Notes: generated by a model from the letters alone, not told the origin. A stretch of 64,000 bases of DNA from Thiobaca trueperi (GCF_004342175.1 NZ_SMAO01000002.1:372001-436000); one strand, 5' to 3'. Numbered from the stretch's first letter, positions 27,658 through 37,157 are shown. Translations and numbers: made by a program.

Positions 27658-28928
27658 CAGTCGATCTGGGCGCGGGTCGGGTCGAGCTGGAACAATTCGT
27701 TCGCGGCTTCCAGGATCTCGGCCTCGCCCTCGCGCGCGGCCTGACGCAGACGTGAGCTGGGGGCGTGCAGCAGTTTGTTGGTCAGGGTGTGGGCGAGGAA
27801 ATTCAGCACTTCGGCTGGCGATTTGCCGGCTTCGAGCTGACGCTGCGCGCGGGCGAGCACCTCATCGCGCAGTTCTTCGCCCCGGCGGCGGTAATCCTGG
27901 ATCAGCCCTGCCGCATCGAGCGAGCGCAGCCAGGCCATGAATTCGCTGGCGTGGAAGTCGATGATCTCTTCGGCCTGCGCGGCGGCGGCCTGACGCGAGC
28001 GCAGACCCTCGTCGATGACCCCTTGCAGATCGTCGATGGTGTAGAGATAGACATCGGCGAGTTCGCCCACCTCGGGCTCGATGTCGCGCGGGACGGCGAT
28101 ATCGACCATGAAGATGGGGCGATGCTTGCGCTTTTTGAGCGCGCGTTCCACGGTGCCCTTGCCGAGTACCGGCAGCGGGCTGGCGGTGGAGGCGATGACG
28201 ATGTCGGCCTCGGGCAGATGATTGGCGATTTCGGTGAGCGAGATGGCGAAGCCGTCGAACTGGGCGGCGAGGTCATGGGCGCGCTCGACGGTGCGGTTGG
28301 CGACGATGATGCGTCCGACGCCGTTGTGGTGCAGATGGCGGGCGGCCAGTTCGATGGTCTCGCCGGCGCCGATCAGGAGCGCGGTCTGTTCGGAGAGGTC
28401 GCTGAAGATCTGGCGCGCCAGATTGACGGCGGCGAAGGCGACCGAGACCGGGCTGGAGCCGATGGCGGTCTCGGTGCGAACGGTCTTGGCGACCGAGAAG
28501 GCGTGCTGGAAGAGCCGACCCAGGAGCTTGCCGGTCGCGGTGCAGTCGGTCGCGGTCTGATAGGCGGTCTTGACCTGACCGAGAATCTGCGGCTCGCCGA
28601 GCACCAGCGAATCCAGGCCGCTGGCGACGCGCAGCAGATGAATGACGGCGTCGCGGTCGGCATGGGCATAGAGAAAGGGATTGACGCGCTCGTGCTCGAT
28701 GCCATGAAAGCCGCTGAGCCAGCGGCGAATGATCTCTTCCGCACCTTCCTGGACCGCGCAATAGAGTTCGGTCCGGTTGCAGGTGGAAACGACCACGCCC
28801 TCGCAAACGCCTTGACAGCCGGTCAGGTCGCGCAGCGCGCCGGCGATGATGTCAGGACCGAAAGCGATGCGTTCGCGGATGTCGATCGGGGCGGTCTTGT
28901 GGTTGAGTCCAAGTGCAAGCAGCTTCAT
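27657..28928 (-). CDS. hemA: Glutamyl-tRNA reductase
   Basis: A 423-residue HemA, the first committed enzyme of C5-pathway tetrapyrrole synthesis (haem, bacteriochlorophyll, cobalamin). It reduces glutamyl-tRNA to glutamate-1-semialdehyde. [14 protein letters not shown] is the canonical start, [12 protein letters not shown] holds the catalytic Cys50, and [17 protein letters not shown] is the NADPH site. ATG at 28928 is chosen because upstream codons show no similarity. Part of its 5' region exists as a decayed second copy at 30729-30874. Confidence 0.97.
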   Translation of the reverse strand: MKLLALGLNHKTAPIDIRERIAFGPDIIAGALRDLTGCQGVCEGVVVSTCNRTELYCAVQEGAEEIIRRWLSGFHGIEHERVNPFLYAHADRDAVIHLLRVASGLDSLVLGEPQILGQVKTAYQTATDCTATGKLLGRLFQHAFSVAKTVRTETAIGSSPVSVAFAAVNLARQIFSDLSEQTALLIGAGETIELAARHLHHNGVGRIIVANRTVERAHDLAAQFDGFAISLTEIANHLPEADIVIASTASPLPVLGKGTVERALKKRKHRPIFMVDIAVPRDIEPEVGELADVYLYTIDDLQGVIDEGLRSRQAAAAQAEEIIDFHASEFMAWLRSLDAAGLIQDYRRRGEELRDEVLARAQRQLEAGKSPAEVLNFLAHTLTNKLLHAPSSRLRQAAREGEAEILEAANELFQLDPTRAQID

Positions 28929-28970
28929 ATGGTTGGTTTCAGCGGTTGTGTTGGCCGACATTGGCTGATT

Positions 28971-29215
28971 GGACGGTGTCCGCGTGGGTCGCGGTGCGCG
29001 GTCGCGTGGTGTCGGAGACAAACCACATGACGATTGAGTCGCGCATTCTGCCGATACAAAACGGCACAATGGTAACAATTTTTTCGCGGAACCGCTTCGC
29101 CGGACTGAACGCTCAGGCTGAAGGCCGTTGCCGAAGGGTCTTTAGCGGGGTTCGCACTCACGGCATGTCTCTGCTCCTGCCTGTCTGCGGCGGGTCTCGG
29201 CGCCGAGCAGGCATG
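28971..29215 (+). repeat. Duplicated hemA/TPR intergenic region with dead 5' end of the TPR gene (copy A)
   Basis: This segment matches 30878-31110 along its length, including an unbroken GCGCATTCTGCCGATACAAAA block. Its right end corresponds to the first codons of the TPR gene, but the ATGACATGTCTC start there has become ACGGCATGTCTC. It separates hemA from the FadL-like gene. The conserved block probably contains the original hemA/TPR divergent promoters. Confidence 0.88.
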
Positions 29216-29220
29216 TGCGA

Positions 29221-30564
29221 TTAGAATTTCAGGCCGAAACTGAGCTCAAGCTCCCATTGATCCATCGCGATATTGATGGACTCCGGTCCGCCCGAGAAGG
29301 GGAGTGAGCAACCGCAATCAAGATCCTTCTGCGGCGCATACATGGCCGCGACACTGATCTCGCTGCGTTGATTCAGCGCCTTGGTGAGTCCCATCGTGAA
29401 ATGATGCTCGATCAGGGCTGGCGCGATGACATTGAAGAGAACGCCTTCTGCTGGGATTGGCTGCTTGCCGTAGCTGTAGCCCGCGCGCAGGGTCCAGTCT
29501 GGTCGCATCTCCCATTGCGCGCCGAATTTATAGACAGTCATGTCGCGCCAGCCGAAGCCGACGCCTTTACTTCCACCCAGGCAGTAGGCGGTTTGGCCTT
29601 GCATGCACAACTGAAGGCTGGTGGTCATGCTGTTGCCGAGTGCATCGACATCGCTATACCAGATGTGCTGCACATCGACTGCCAAGGTGAGTGTTGGCGT
29701 GGCCTTGAAGGCCAGGCCCAGATTGGCGAACGCGGGCGCGTCGAGATCGCCGCCCTCGGCGAAGAGATCGGAATAACGGTCAAACCGATCGAAGTCCACC
29801 TGACTCTGATAGGCGGCACCGAGCGAAAGTTGATCACTGATCCGCCAGAGTGCGCCGATCTGGAGTCCCCAGCCGAACACGCCATCAGTTCCCCGATTAG
29901 AGAGGTTGTCCGGGTTGCCGTCAGCCGCCAGCATGCCAAATGATGCCAGGCCCTCGGCCTCGAACATCTGGTAGGCCAGGAGGAGACCCGCACCCACTGA
30001 GAAATCGCTGTTGAGTTTGCGCGAATAATTGAGATTCAGGGCCAGTTGCGCCAGATCCACCCCCGTGGTGCCGGCGCCGTAGGTGCCCATCTCGAAGGCG
30101 GTATCGCGACGATGGTAGCTGGTGTTCATGCCGCCATTCCCATACAGGGCGACGCCGACCGCGCTGATGTCGTCGAGCGGGTGGTTATAGCCAAAATGCG
30201 GGATAAGAAATAAATCGTTTTCGCTTTCGACCGTCCCGGTGAAGTCCGAGCGGCTGCCGAACGGCATCGCTGGGCCAGAGTTCATCAGATTGGTCGTTTC
30301 ATTTTGTGTGTATTCGCGGCTGGGTGCGAAGAGCGAGACACCAAGATCCATGCGTTGCTCCAGCCAGACCATACCCGCGACGTTTGAGCTGGAGATCATG
30401 GCGTCCTGAGGTAGCGCGGCGCCGGCTCCGGCCATGCTTTTGCTTTTGGTGCCATAACCGTGTGACAGGTAGCCATTGGTCGCTTGCGCGGCTGGCGACA
30501 GGGCCAGGACCAGGACCAGGACCAGGGTAACGCCGATGGAAATGGCGGGTCTGTTGATGCGCAT
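29221..30564 (-). CDS. OmpP1/FadL/TodX-family outer-membrane protein
   Basis: A 447-residue outer-membrane barrel with a signal peptide ending near AAQA-TNGY. The N-terminal hatch motif NGYLSHGYGTKSKSMAGAG, SSSNVAGM, and the terminal LELSFGLKF ending in Phe are typical of FadL-type channels for hydrophobic compounds. The substrate is unknown. The signal peptide is encoded by a tandem CCAGGA hexamer giving VLVLVL. The gene is flanked by direct copies of the hemA/TPR intergenic region, so it was inserted into an older divergent gene pair. Confidence 0.9.
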   Translation of the reverse strand: MRINRPAISIGVTLVLVLVLALSPAAQATNGYLSHGYGTKSKSMAGAGAALPQDAMISSSNVAGMVWLEQRMDLGVSLFAPSREYTQNETTNLMNSGPAMPFGSRSDFTGTVESENDLFLIPHFGYNHPLDDISAVGVALYGNGGMNTSYHRRDTAFEMGTYGAGTTGVDLAQLALNLNYSRKLNSDFSVGAGLLLAYQMFEAEGLASFGMLAADGNPDNLSNRGTDGVFGWGLQIGALWRISDQLSLGAAYQSQVDFDRFDRYSDLFAEGGDLDAPAFANLGLAFKATPTLTLAVDVQHIWYSDVDALGNSMTTSLQLCMQGQTAYCLGGSKGVGFGWRDMTVYKFGAQWEMRPDWTLRAGYSYGKQPIPAEGVLFNVIAPALIEHHFTMGLTKALNQRSEISVAAMYAPQKDLDCGCSLPFSGGPESINIAMDQWELELSFGLKF

Positions 30565-30728
30565 GAGATGTGTCCCCCTGATTATTTTTCTGTTTGGTTA
30601 TTTGGCTGATGCAATGATCAGCATTGAGAATTTACCATGAGGCCGCCTAGACGCGGTGGTGGCGGATTGATATTTGTCAATCGATGCGCGAAAAGCGCCT
30701 CGTGGTAGCGGTCTGGATGGTTCGTAAG

Positions 30729-30874
30729 TTGGAAGAGTCGGCCCAAGAGCTTGCCGGTCGCCGTGCAGTCGGTTGCGGCCTGACAGGCGGTCTTGATCTG
30801 GTCGGAGGATCTGGGGTTCGCCGAGTGCCAGCAAATCCAGGCCGCTGATGATGGCGTCGCGGGAAGGGATTGAC
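30729..30874 (-). pseudogene. Decayed internal fragment of hemA (copy B)
   Basis: The plus strand at GGAAGAGTCGGCCCAAGAGC matches hemA 28506 onward (GGAAGAGCCGACCCAGGAGC). Similarity runs to about 28680 with frame-breaking deletions; residues such as LGEPQIL remain readable. The fragment then jumps to the intergenic copy at 30878. It is non-coding debris of a duplication. Confidence 0.85.
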
Positions 30875-30877
30875 GCT

Positions 30878-31054
30878 GGACGGTGTTCACGTGGGTCTCA
30901 GGCGCGTGGTGCCGGGTCGAACCACGCGATTTAGTCGCGCATTCTGCCGATACAAAACGGCATAATGGCAGCAATTTTTCACGGAACCGCTTCACTGGAC
31001 TGGAATCTCAGATTGAAGGCTGGCTCCGAAGGATTTTTAGCGGGATTCACACTC
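30878..31054 (+). repeat. Duplicated hemA/TPR intergenic region (copy B), upstream of the intact TPR gene
   Basis: This is the functional-side copy of the segment also found at 28971-29215. The block GCGCATTCTGCCGATACAAAA is identical in both. It carries the presumed promoter of the TPR gene. Confidence 0.85.
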
Positions 31055-32857
31055 ATGACATGTCTCACCTCGCGCCTGTTTTCGGCGGGGCTCGCCGCCA
31101 TTCTGCTGCTGCCTCGTCCTGATCCGGCGCTGGCGCTCGCCGATCCGGCACCGCCCGCATCAATGCCTGTAGCGATGGCCGATGCCGCCGCCAGCGATGT
31201 AGCGGCTGTCACAGGTCTCGACGCCGATCAGGTCTACGCGATTCTGGTCGCCGAGATCGCCGGTCGGCGGGGTGATATGGCCACCGCCTTCGTCAACTAT
31301 CTCCAGGCCGCCCGGCTCACCCGCTCACCGCTGATGGCCGAGCTGGCGCTGCGCGCTGCGGTGAGCAGCAATGACGATCAGGCCGCCGCAGAGGGTGTGA
31401 ATTTCTGGCTGGAACTCGCGCCCGACGCGCCGTCAGCCCATCAGGTGGCGGCCTTTCTGCGCATCAAGGCGGAGGATCGGGAGGGGGCGCTGACGCATCT
31501 GGCGCGTCTGGTGGAACTCTCGGCGGGCGCGGCGGAATCGGTCTATGCACAGTCTGCTGCCATCGTCGCGCGGGTGCCGAACCCGGATCAGCGGGTGGCG
31601 CTCATGCAGGCTCTGATCAGTCGCTTTCCCGAGAGCGCCGATGCGCAGCAGTCGCTGGCGCTGGTGGCGGCGAGCGCCGCGCGGCTGGAAATCGCCGAGC
31701 GGGCGGCGAGGCGTGCGCTGGAGCTGCGCCCGGACTGGAATCAGCCGCGTCTCTTTCTGGTGAAGCTGCTGCTGTCAGAAAACAAACGGGCTGAGGCGCG
31801 GGCGTTGCTCGAAGCGTTCGTCAGTCAGAGTCCGGGCGATCAGAGTCTGCATATGCTCTACGGTCAGTTTCTGGTCGATGAACAGGAGTTCACTACCGCA
31901 CGCGAGGTCTTCGGGCGACTGCTGTTGAATCATCCAAATGACCCGGATGCACTCTTCGCGGTTGGCCTCCTGTCGCTTCAGCTCAATGACCTGGATGGTG
32001 CGCGGACGGCTTTCACACGGCTCTATGACAGCGGTGAGCGTCGGGGCGATGCGGCCTTCTATCTCGCTCAGACAGCGGAGCGCGCGGAGAATGTCCAGGA
32101 TGCGATCGACTGGTACGGCAAGGTCGATGGCGCCAATGCAGCCGATGCCCAGATCCGTCTCGCGCTGCTGCGCGCCAGGTCCGGTGAGATCGCACAGGCG
32201 CGCGAGATCATCCAGAGGCTGCGCGACGATGTGCCCGACAATGCCATTGCGCTCTATCTGGTGGAGGCCGAGATCCTCGATGAGGTCGGGCGGGCGGACG
32301 AGTCGATGGCGGTCTACGATGCGGCGCTGGCGGCCTATCCGGATGATCTGAATCTGCTCTATGCGCGTGCGCTTCACGCGGTCAAACGCGATCAGATCCA
32401 ACTCGCCGAACGTGATTTCCGGCGCATCCTCAAGGCCGAGCCGGAACATGCCGATGCCTTGAACGCCCTCGGTTATACGCTGGCTGATCGGACCAACCGT
32501 TATCATGAGGCGCGCGGTTATATCGAGAAGGCTTACGCGCTCAAGCCGGACGAGCCAGCGATCCTCGACAGCATGGGTTGGGTCTATTACCGGTTGGGAG
32601 ATTATGAGAAGGCGCACGATTATCTGCGGCGCGCCCTGGATAAACTGGACGATGGCGAAATCGCCGCCCATCTGGGTGAAGTCCTGTGGGCGATGGAGCG
32701 GCGGACGGAAGCCTGGTCGGTCTGGGATGCGGCGATGAAGGCGCACCCCGAGAATGACTATCTCCAGGCGGTGATCGGGCGCTATCGGCTCTCGAAGACC
32801 GATGTCGATCCCAATGCAGCCGGTCAGCAGGCAAAACCGAAGGATGGCGTGAAATGA
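31055..32857 (+). CDS. Tetratricopeptide-repeat protein, exported
   Basis: A 600-residue TPR protein with an N-terminal signal-like segment (LFSAGLAAILLL) and about ten TPR units. Clear units are ARLEIAERAARRALELRPDW, HADALNALGYTLADRTN and AILDSMGWVYYRLGDYEKAH. The family occurs next to hemA and ispE in many gammaproteobacteria, usually with lolB between it and ispE. Here lolB is missing and the stop overlaps the ispE start (ATGA). ATG at 31055 is chosen over 30965 because the duplicated copy shows conservation from there. The role is unknown; cell-envelope assembly is a guess. Confidence 0.85.
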   Translation: MTCLTSRLFSAGLAAILLLPRPDPALALADPAPPASMPVAMADAAASDVAAVTGLDADQVYAILVAEIAGRRGDMATAFVNYLQAARLTRSPLMAELALRAAVSSNDDQAAAEGVNFWLELAPDAPSAHQVAAFLRIKAEDREGALTHLARLVELSAGAAESVYAQSAAIVARVPNPDQRVALMQALISRFPESADAQQSLALVAASAARLEIAERAARRALELRPDWNQPRLFLVKLLLSENKRAEARALLEAFVSQSPGDQSLHMLYGQFLVDEQEFTTAREVFGRLLLNHPNDPDALFAVGLLSLQLNDLDGARTAFTRLYDSGERRGDAAFYLAQTAERAENVQDAIDWYGKVDGANAADAQIRLALLRARSGEIAQAREIIQRLRDDVPDNAIALYLVEAEILDEVGRADESMAVYDAALAAYPDDLNLLYARALHAVKRDQIQLAERDFRRILKAEPEHADALNALGYTLADRTNRYHEARGYIEKAYALKPDEPAILDSMGWVYYRLGDYEKAHDYLRRALDKLDDGEIAAHLGEVLWAMERRTEAWSVWDAAMKAHPENDYLQAVIGRYRLSKTDVDPNAAGQQAKPKDGVK

Positions 32858-33732
32858 CGAGTGAACCGAGCATGATGGATGCAGGGCTGGCCTGGCCGGC
32901 GCCGGCCAAGCTCAATCTGACGCTGCGTGTCGTCGGTCGCCGTGCCGATGGCTACCATCTGTTGCAGACGGTCTTTCAGTTCATTGATCGCTGTGACCGT
33001 CTCTGGTTCGACCTGCGCGAGGATGGCCGGATCCGGCGTCTCAACGCGGTCGCCGGGGTCGCCGAGGACGAGGATCTGACGGTGCGTGCGGCCCGTGCGC
33101 TTCAGCAGGCGACCGGCTGCACGCTCGGCGCCGACATCCGCTGCGAAAAAAGACTGCCGATGGGCGGCGGGCTGGGCGGTGGCAGCTCCGATGCCGCGAC
33201 CACCCTGGTGGCGCTGAATCAACTCTGGGGGACCGGGCTCGATGAAGACGCGCTGTCCGCGATTGCGCTGCCGCTCGGCGCCGATGTCCCGGTCTTTGTG
33301 CGTGGTCGCGCCGCCTGGGGCGAGGGCGTGGGCGAGCGGCTGACGCCGGTCGAGCTGCCGCAGCCCTGGTATCTGGTGCTGACACCGCCCTGTGCGGTGC
33401 CGACCCGGGCGGTTTTTACGCATCCGCAATTGACACGGGATTCCGAACTCATCACACTAGCCGACTTTCTGGGCGGGGATGTCCGCAATGACTGTCTCCC
33501 CGTGGTGCGTCGTGACTATCCTGAGGTTGCCGCCGCGCTCGATTGTCTCTCCGCATGGGGAGGCGGTCGTTTGACCGGGACCGGGGCCTGTGTCTTTGCG
33601 GTCTTCGCTGACCGCGACAGTGCACTGGCGGCCTGTCGGCAGATTCCTGCGCAGATGCGCGGATTCGTTGCGCAGGGGCTGAACCGCTCGCCTGTGCTTG
33701 ATCGTCTCGATCAGGCTGTTGCGACGGGTTAA
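32854..33732 (+). CDS. ispE: 4-diphosphocytidyl-2-C-methyl-D-erythritol kinase
   Basis: A 292-residue GHMP kinase of the MEP isoprenoid pathway. WPAPAKLNLTLRVVGRRADG is the substrate-binding start, MGGGLGGGSSDAATTL is the ATP-binding glycine loop, and LTGTGACVFAVF is the C-terminal motif. The start overlaps the TPR gene. tRNA-Gln and prs follow, the standard proteobacterial order. Confidence 0.97.
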   Translation: MTSEPSMMDAGLAWPAPAKLNLTLRVVGRRADGYHLLQTVFQFIDRCDRLWFDLREDGRIRRLNAVAGVAEDEDLTVRAARALQQATGCTLGADIRCEKRLPMGGGLGGGSSDAATTLVALNQLWGTGLDEDALSAIALPLGADVPVFVRGRAAWGEGVGERLTPVELPQPWYLVLTPPCAVPTRAVFTHPQLTRDSELITLADFLGGDVRNDCLPVVRRDYPEVAAALDCLSAWGGGRLTGTGACVFAVFADRDSALAACRQIPAQMRGFVAQGLNRSPVLDRLDQAVATG

Positions 33733-33795
33733 AGACCCCGACATCGTCATGACGCCATGACGCATCCAGAATTAAGATCAGCACCCACTCTTTAA

Positions 33796-33870
33796 TGGGG
33801 CGTAGCCAAGCGGTAAGGCACCGGGTTTTGATCCCGGCATCCCCAGGTTCGAATCCTGGCGCCCCAGCCA
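33796..33870 (+). tRNA. tRNA-Gln (TTG)
   Basis: A 75-base cloverleaf: TGGGGCG acceptor, D-arm GCCAAGCGGTAAGGC, anticodon loop TTTTGAT (TTG) and encoded CCA. It lies between ispE and prs, its usual place. Confidence 0.96.
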
Positions 33871-33925
33871 ACTTCTATGATGACCTCGCGACCGACCCCG
33901 TGATCGCGCAGACAGGAAAACGCCC

Positions 33926-34879
33926 GTGCCTGCCAGCCAATTGATGGTCTTTTCCGGCAATGCCAACCCGGATCTCTCAACGGAAATCGCCGGCCACCTG
34001 AATGTTCCGCTCGGCAAGGCCGTTGTCGGTCAGTTCAGCGATGGCGAAGTCATGGCCGAGATCCAGGAGAACGTGCGTGGCCGCGATGTCTTCGTGGTCC
34101 AGCCCACTGGCGCGCCCACCAACGACAACCTGATGGAACTCCTGGTGATGATCGATGCCCTGCGCTGGGCCTCGGCCAAGCGGATCACTGCCGTCGTCCC
34201 CTATTACGGCTATGCCCGACAGGATCGCCGTCCGCGCTCGGCGCGGGTGCCCATCACGGCCCGGCTGGTTGCGAAGATGATCGGGCAGTCGGGGGCTGAT
34301 CGCATGCTGACCGTCGATCTGCATGCCGACCAGATCCAGGGCTTCTTTGACATCCCGGTCGATAACGTCTATGCCTCGCCGATCCTGCTGGGGGATGTCT
34401 GGCGACGCAAGTATGACGATCTGATGGTGGTCTCGCCCGATGTGGGCGGCGTGGTGCGTGCCCGGGCGCTGGCCAAGCTGCTCGACGATGCGGATCTCGC
34501 CATCATCGACAAGCGCCGTCCCCGGGCCAACGAAGCCAAGGTGATGAACATCATCGGCGATGTGCGCGGGCGTTCCTGCGTCCTCGTTGATGACCTGGTC
34601 GATACCGCCGGTACGCTCTGCCGCGCCGCCGAGGCGCTGAAAGAGCATGGCGCGCGGATGGTGGTCGCCTATTGCACCCATCCGGTGCTGTCCGGGCCGG
34701 CGGTCGCTAACATCGCCGCCTCGCAACTCGACGAACTGGTCGTCACCAACACCATTCCTCTGCGTCCGGAGGCGAAGGCCTGCGGCAAGATCCGTCAGTT
34801 GAGCATCGGCGAGCTCCTGGCCGAAACCATGCGGCGCATCTCGAACGAAGAGTCGGTCAGCTCGCTGTTCGTGGAGTAG
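33926..34879 (+). CDS. prs: Ribose-phosphate pyrophosphokinase
   Basis: A 317-residue PRPP synthase, supplying PRPP for nucleotides, His and Trp. Motifs are [35 protein letters not shown], the metal/ATP site [11 protein letters not shown] and the PRPP loop [13 protein letters not shown]. The start is GTG at 33926, giving [16 protein letters not shown]. The family normally has about 315 residues. Confidence 0.97.
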   Translation: MPASQLMVFSGNANPDLSTEIAGHLNVPLGKAVVGQFSDGEVMAEIQENVRGRDVFVVQPTGAPTNDNLMELLVMIDALRWASAKRITAVVPYYGYARQDRRPRSARVPITARLVAKMIGQSGADRMLTVDLHADQIQGFFDIPVDNVYASPILLGDVWRRKYDDLMVVSPDVGGVVRARALAKLLDDADLAIIDKRRPRANEAKVMNIIGDVRGRSCVLVDDLVDTAGTLCRAAEALKEHGARMVVAYCTHPVLSGPAVANIAASQLDELVVTNTIPLRPEAKACGKIRQLSIGELLAETMRRISNEESVSSLFVE

Positions 34880-34983
34880 GTGTCATCGCTTAAATCGGCG
34901 CGCCTGTGCGCGTCACTGTGCGGGCGTCGGGATCCTGGTCGCGGGATTTCGGCGCTTTTCGTTTCATTAGACTGGAGAACGAC

Positions 34984-35589
34984 ATGAGTGTGAATTTCGA
35001 CGTGATTGCGCAGCCGCGCGCGACGACAGGAAAGGGTGCGAGCCGCCGCCTGCGTCGCACGGGTCTGGTGCCGGCTATCGTGTATGGCGCCCATCGTGAA
35101 CCTGAAATGCTGACCGTCTCTCACAATGAGCTGCTCAAGCATCTGGAGCACGAAGCCTTCTATTCGCATGTGCTCAATCTCAAGATTGGCGACGAGACCA
35201 CGACCGTCGTTCTGAAGGACATGCAGCGGCATCCGGCCAAGCCCTTCGTGCTGCATGTCGATTTCATGCGGGTCTCGCAGGATGAGAAGCTGCGGATGGT
35301 GGTGCCCCTGCACTTCGTCAATGAGACGACCTGCAAAGGCGTGAAGCTTGGCGGTCAGCTCTCGCATCACATTACTGAAATCGAGATCACCTGTCTGCCG
35401 AAGGATCTGCCTGAGTTCATCGCGGTCGAAATGGCGGCCATGGAGATTGGCGACAGTATTCATCTGTCCGAGATTCAACTGCCGGCTGGCGTTGAGTTCG
35501 CTCATGCCCCCGACGCCGACCTGCCCATCGTCACCGTCCATGCGGCGCGCGGCGGCAGCGACGAGGCGGAAGAGGGCGCAACGGCCTAA
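34984..35589 (+). CDS. rplY: 50S ribosomal protein L25/general stress protein Ctc
   Basis: A 201-residue long-form bL25 (TL5/CTC type) that binds 5S rRNA. The N-terminal domain has RGASRRLRRTG-like GKGASRRLRRTGLVPAIVYG, followed by the extra C-terminal domain with VPLHFVNE. ATG at 34984 follows GGAG and is the first start before conserved sequence. It lies in the prs-rplY-pth order. Confidence 0.96.
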   Translation: MSVNFDVIAQPRATTGKGASRRLRRTGLVPAIVYGAHREPEMLTVSHNELLKHLEHEAFYSHVLNLKIGDETTTVVLKDMQRHPAKPFVLHVDFMRVSQDEKLRMVVPLHFVNETTCKGVKLGGQLSHHITEIEITCLPKDLPEFIAVEMAAMEIGDSIHLSEIQLPAGVEFAHAPDADLPIVTVHAARGGSDEAEEGATA

Positions 35590-35626
35590 CTCGCCAGTTT
35601 GGAGCGTGAGGCTGCGCGGGCATCTG

Positions 35627-35746
35627 GTGCAGCACCTTAAGAAATCCCGAGCCCTTCGTTGTCGTTGTCGTTGGCTTGCGAATCTTCGATTACGACAACG
35701 ACAACGATAATGATCAGACGGTCTCGGAACATCTGCACGGCTGCAC
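35627..35746 (+). repeat. GTCGTT hairpin element, copy 2
   Basis: Runs from GTGCAGCACCTTAAGAAATC, through the arm CGTTGTCGTTGTCGTTGG, core CTTGCGAATCTTCGATTA and arm CGACAACGACAACG, to GGTCTCGGAACATCTGCACG. It ends just before pth, and an upstream extension of the pth frame would translate it as NDNDND. The arms can form a long hairpin. Confidence 0.85.
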
Positions 35747-35783
35747 CAGTCTGCTCCCATTCCGCCATGATGGGTCTTTTACG

Positions 35784-36368
35784 ATGAGCGATGCCGGTAT
35801 CCGCCTGGTCGTCGGCTTGGGAAACCCGGGGGCGCAATACGAAGCGACCCGTCACAATGTCGGTTTCTGGTTCGTCGATGCCATCGCCAGTGCCTGCCGC
35901 GAATCCTTTCGCGCCGAGCCGAAGTTTCACGGCGAACTCTGCCGCGTCTCCTTGGCCGGGGCCGATCTGCGCCTGCTCAAGCCTTCCACTTACATGAATC
36001 GTAGCGGCCAGTCCGTGGCGGCTGTGATGCGCTATTTCGCCATTTCCCCTGAACAGATTCTGGTTGCGCATGACGAACTGGATCTGCCGGTCGGTACCCT
36101 GCGTCTGAAGCAGGGTGGCGGGCATGCCGGCCACAATGGTCTGCGTGACACCATTGCCATGCTGGGGACGCGCGATTTCTGGCGTCTGCGGATCGGCATC
36201 GACCATCCGGGTGATCGCACCCAGGTCACGGGTTACGTGCTGGGCCGCCCCTCACGTGAGGAGGACACGCAGATCCGCGACCTTCTGACCGACGCCGAAT
36301 CCGTTCTGCCTGATCTCGTCGCGGCGAAGTTTCAAGTGGCGATGAATCGTTTGCATCGCCAGCGATAG
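35784..36368 (+). CDS. pth: Peptidyl-tRNA hydrolase
   Basis: A 194-residue Pth that recycles peptidyl-tRNA. RLVVGLGNPGAQYEATRHNV contains the catalytic His24, LVAHDELDLPVG carries the key Asp, and GGGHAGHNGLRD is the glycine-rich motif. ATG at 35784 is selected since everything upstream is the hairpin repeat. Confidence 0.97.
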   Translation: MSDAGIRLVVGLGNPGAQYEATRHNVGFWFVDAIASACRESFRAEPKFHGELCRVSLAGADLRLLKPSTYMNRSGQSVAAVMRYFAISPEQILVAHDELDLPVGTLRLKQGGGHAGHNGLRDTIAMLGTRDFWRLRIGIDHPGDRTQVTGYVLGRPSREEDTQIRDLLTDAESVLPDLVAAKFQVAMNRLHRQR

Positions 36369-36441
36369 AGAGTCCTGTCAGTCCCGCCGCAGGACTTGAT
36401 CGCTGGCCCGGGATTGCCGGCAGGTCAGAATCGACGCGCCC

Positions 36442-36750
36442 TTATGCCGCAATCGCCTGCGCTTCATGCGACAGACAGTTCTTGGGACAGACGCGCGAGC
36501 AGGCCTGACAGCCGATGCAGTCGAGCAGATCCTTGAGATTCATGACCATGCCGGGCGCTTCGTCGAAATCGTCATCGCCGCTTTCCATGTCGTCGAGATC
36601 GAGATCGTCACGATCAATCAACTCGAAAACATCGCGCGGACAGACCTTGTAACAGCGCCCGCAGCCGATGCAGACGTTCTGGTTGAGCGCGACGACAAAG
36701 GCGGGCGTCCATTCGACGCCGCCCCGGGTGATGCCGGTGATGACGGACAT
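36442..36750 (-). CDS. fdxB: Nif-specific ferredoxin III (2[4Fe-4S])
   Basis: A 102-residue ferredoxin with two cysteine clusters, CIGCGRCYKVCP and CIGCQACSRVCPK. A very acidic insert (DRDDLDLDDMESGDDDFDE) lies between them. This architecture and the place at the end of nifE-nifN-nifX-DUF269-DUF683 match FdxB. It probably feeds electrons to nitrogenase cofactor assembly or to nitrogenase itself. Confidence 0.9.
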   Translation of the reverse strand: MSVITGITRGGVEWTPAFVVALNQNVCIGCGRCYKVCPRDVFELIDRDDLDLDDMESGDDDFDEAPGMVMNLKDLLDCIGCQACSRVCPKNCLSHEAQAIAA

Positions 36751-36770
36751 GATTCGGTCTCCGAAAATTT

Positions 36771-36798
36771 GAGTGGTGAGTGGTGAGTGGTGAGTGGT
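36771..36798 (+). repeat. Heptanucleotide tandem repeat (GAGTGGT)x4
   Basis: Four perfect copies of a 7-base unit between fdxB and the DUF683 gene. It is one of several different heptamer tracts in the window. Confidence 0.9.
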
Positions 36799-36844
36799 CA
36801 GGGCGTTTTCCAGGAAAATCTCTGCCTGCCTGAAATGTCGTCAA

Positions 36845-36902
36845 TGGACAGGATTAACAGGATTGAAAACAAATAGTTGAAAATCCTGTTAATCCTGCCT
36901 GT
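36845..36902. repeat. AGGATTAACAGG palindromic repeat, copy a
   Basis: GGACAGGATTAACAGGATTG is followed by its inverse AATCCTGTTAATCCTG, giving a hairpin with about 20 bases of loop. Other members lie at 37653, 39895, 53528 and 57613. It may act as a terminator or processing site within the nif unit. Confidence 0.85.
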
Positions 36903-36937
36903 TCGAGGCGAATATCAGGCATGGATTTTTCAGGAAA

Positions 36938-37153
36938 TCACCCAAGTGCAGCCTGCGCTTCCCTGAGCCGGGCGCTGGCCTCGGCCCAGGCCACACAGGC
37001 GTCATAGGTCGCCTGGGCGATACCGGGGATTTCTTCATAGGCGGCGGGCAGGCGATCTTCGACCAGATCGTGCAGTTCGCTGGCCCTTTCGCTCGCGATC
37101 CGCTTGGCCTTGCTGACCGCCTTTTCGAGTGTCTTGAGTTCGTCGTCGGTCAT
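36938..37153 (-). CDS. NifX-associated small protein (DUF683, CCE_0567 type)
   Basis: A 71-residue helical-hairpin protein, LKTLEKAVSKAKRIASERAS then LHDLVEDRLP. It matches the DUF683 family found between nifX/DUF269 and a ferredoxin in nif clusters. The cyanobacterial homologue was described as a small metal-binding helical protein; its role in nitrogen fixation is not settled. It starts four bases after the DUF269 stop. Confidence 0.85.
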   Translation of the reverse strand: MTDDELKTLEKAVSKAKRIASERASELHDLVEDRLPAAYEEIPGIAQATYDACVAWAEASARLREAQAALG

Positions 37154-37157
37154 TGGC

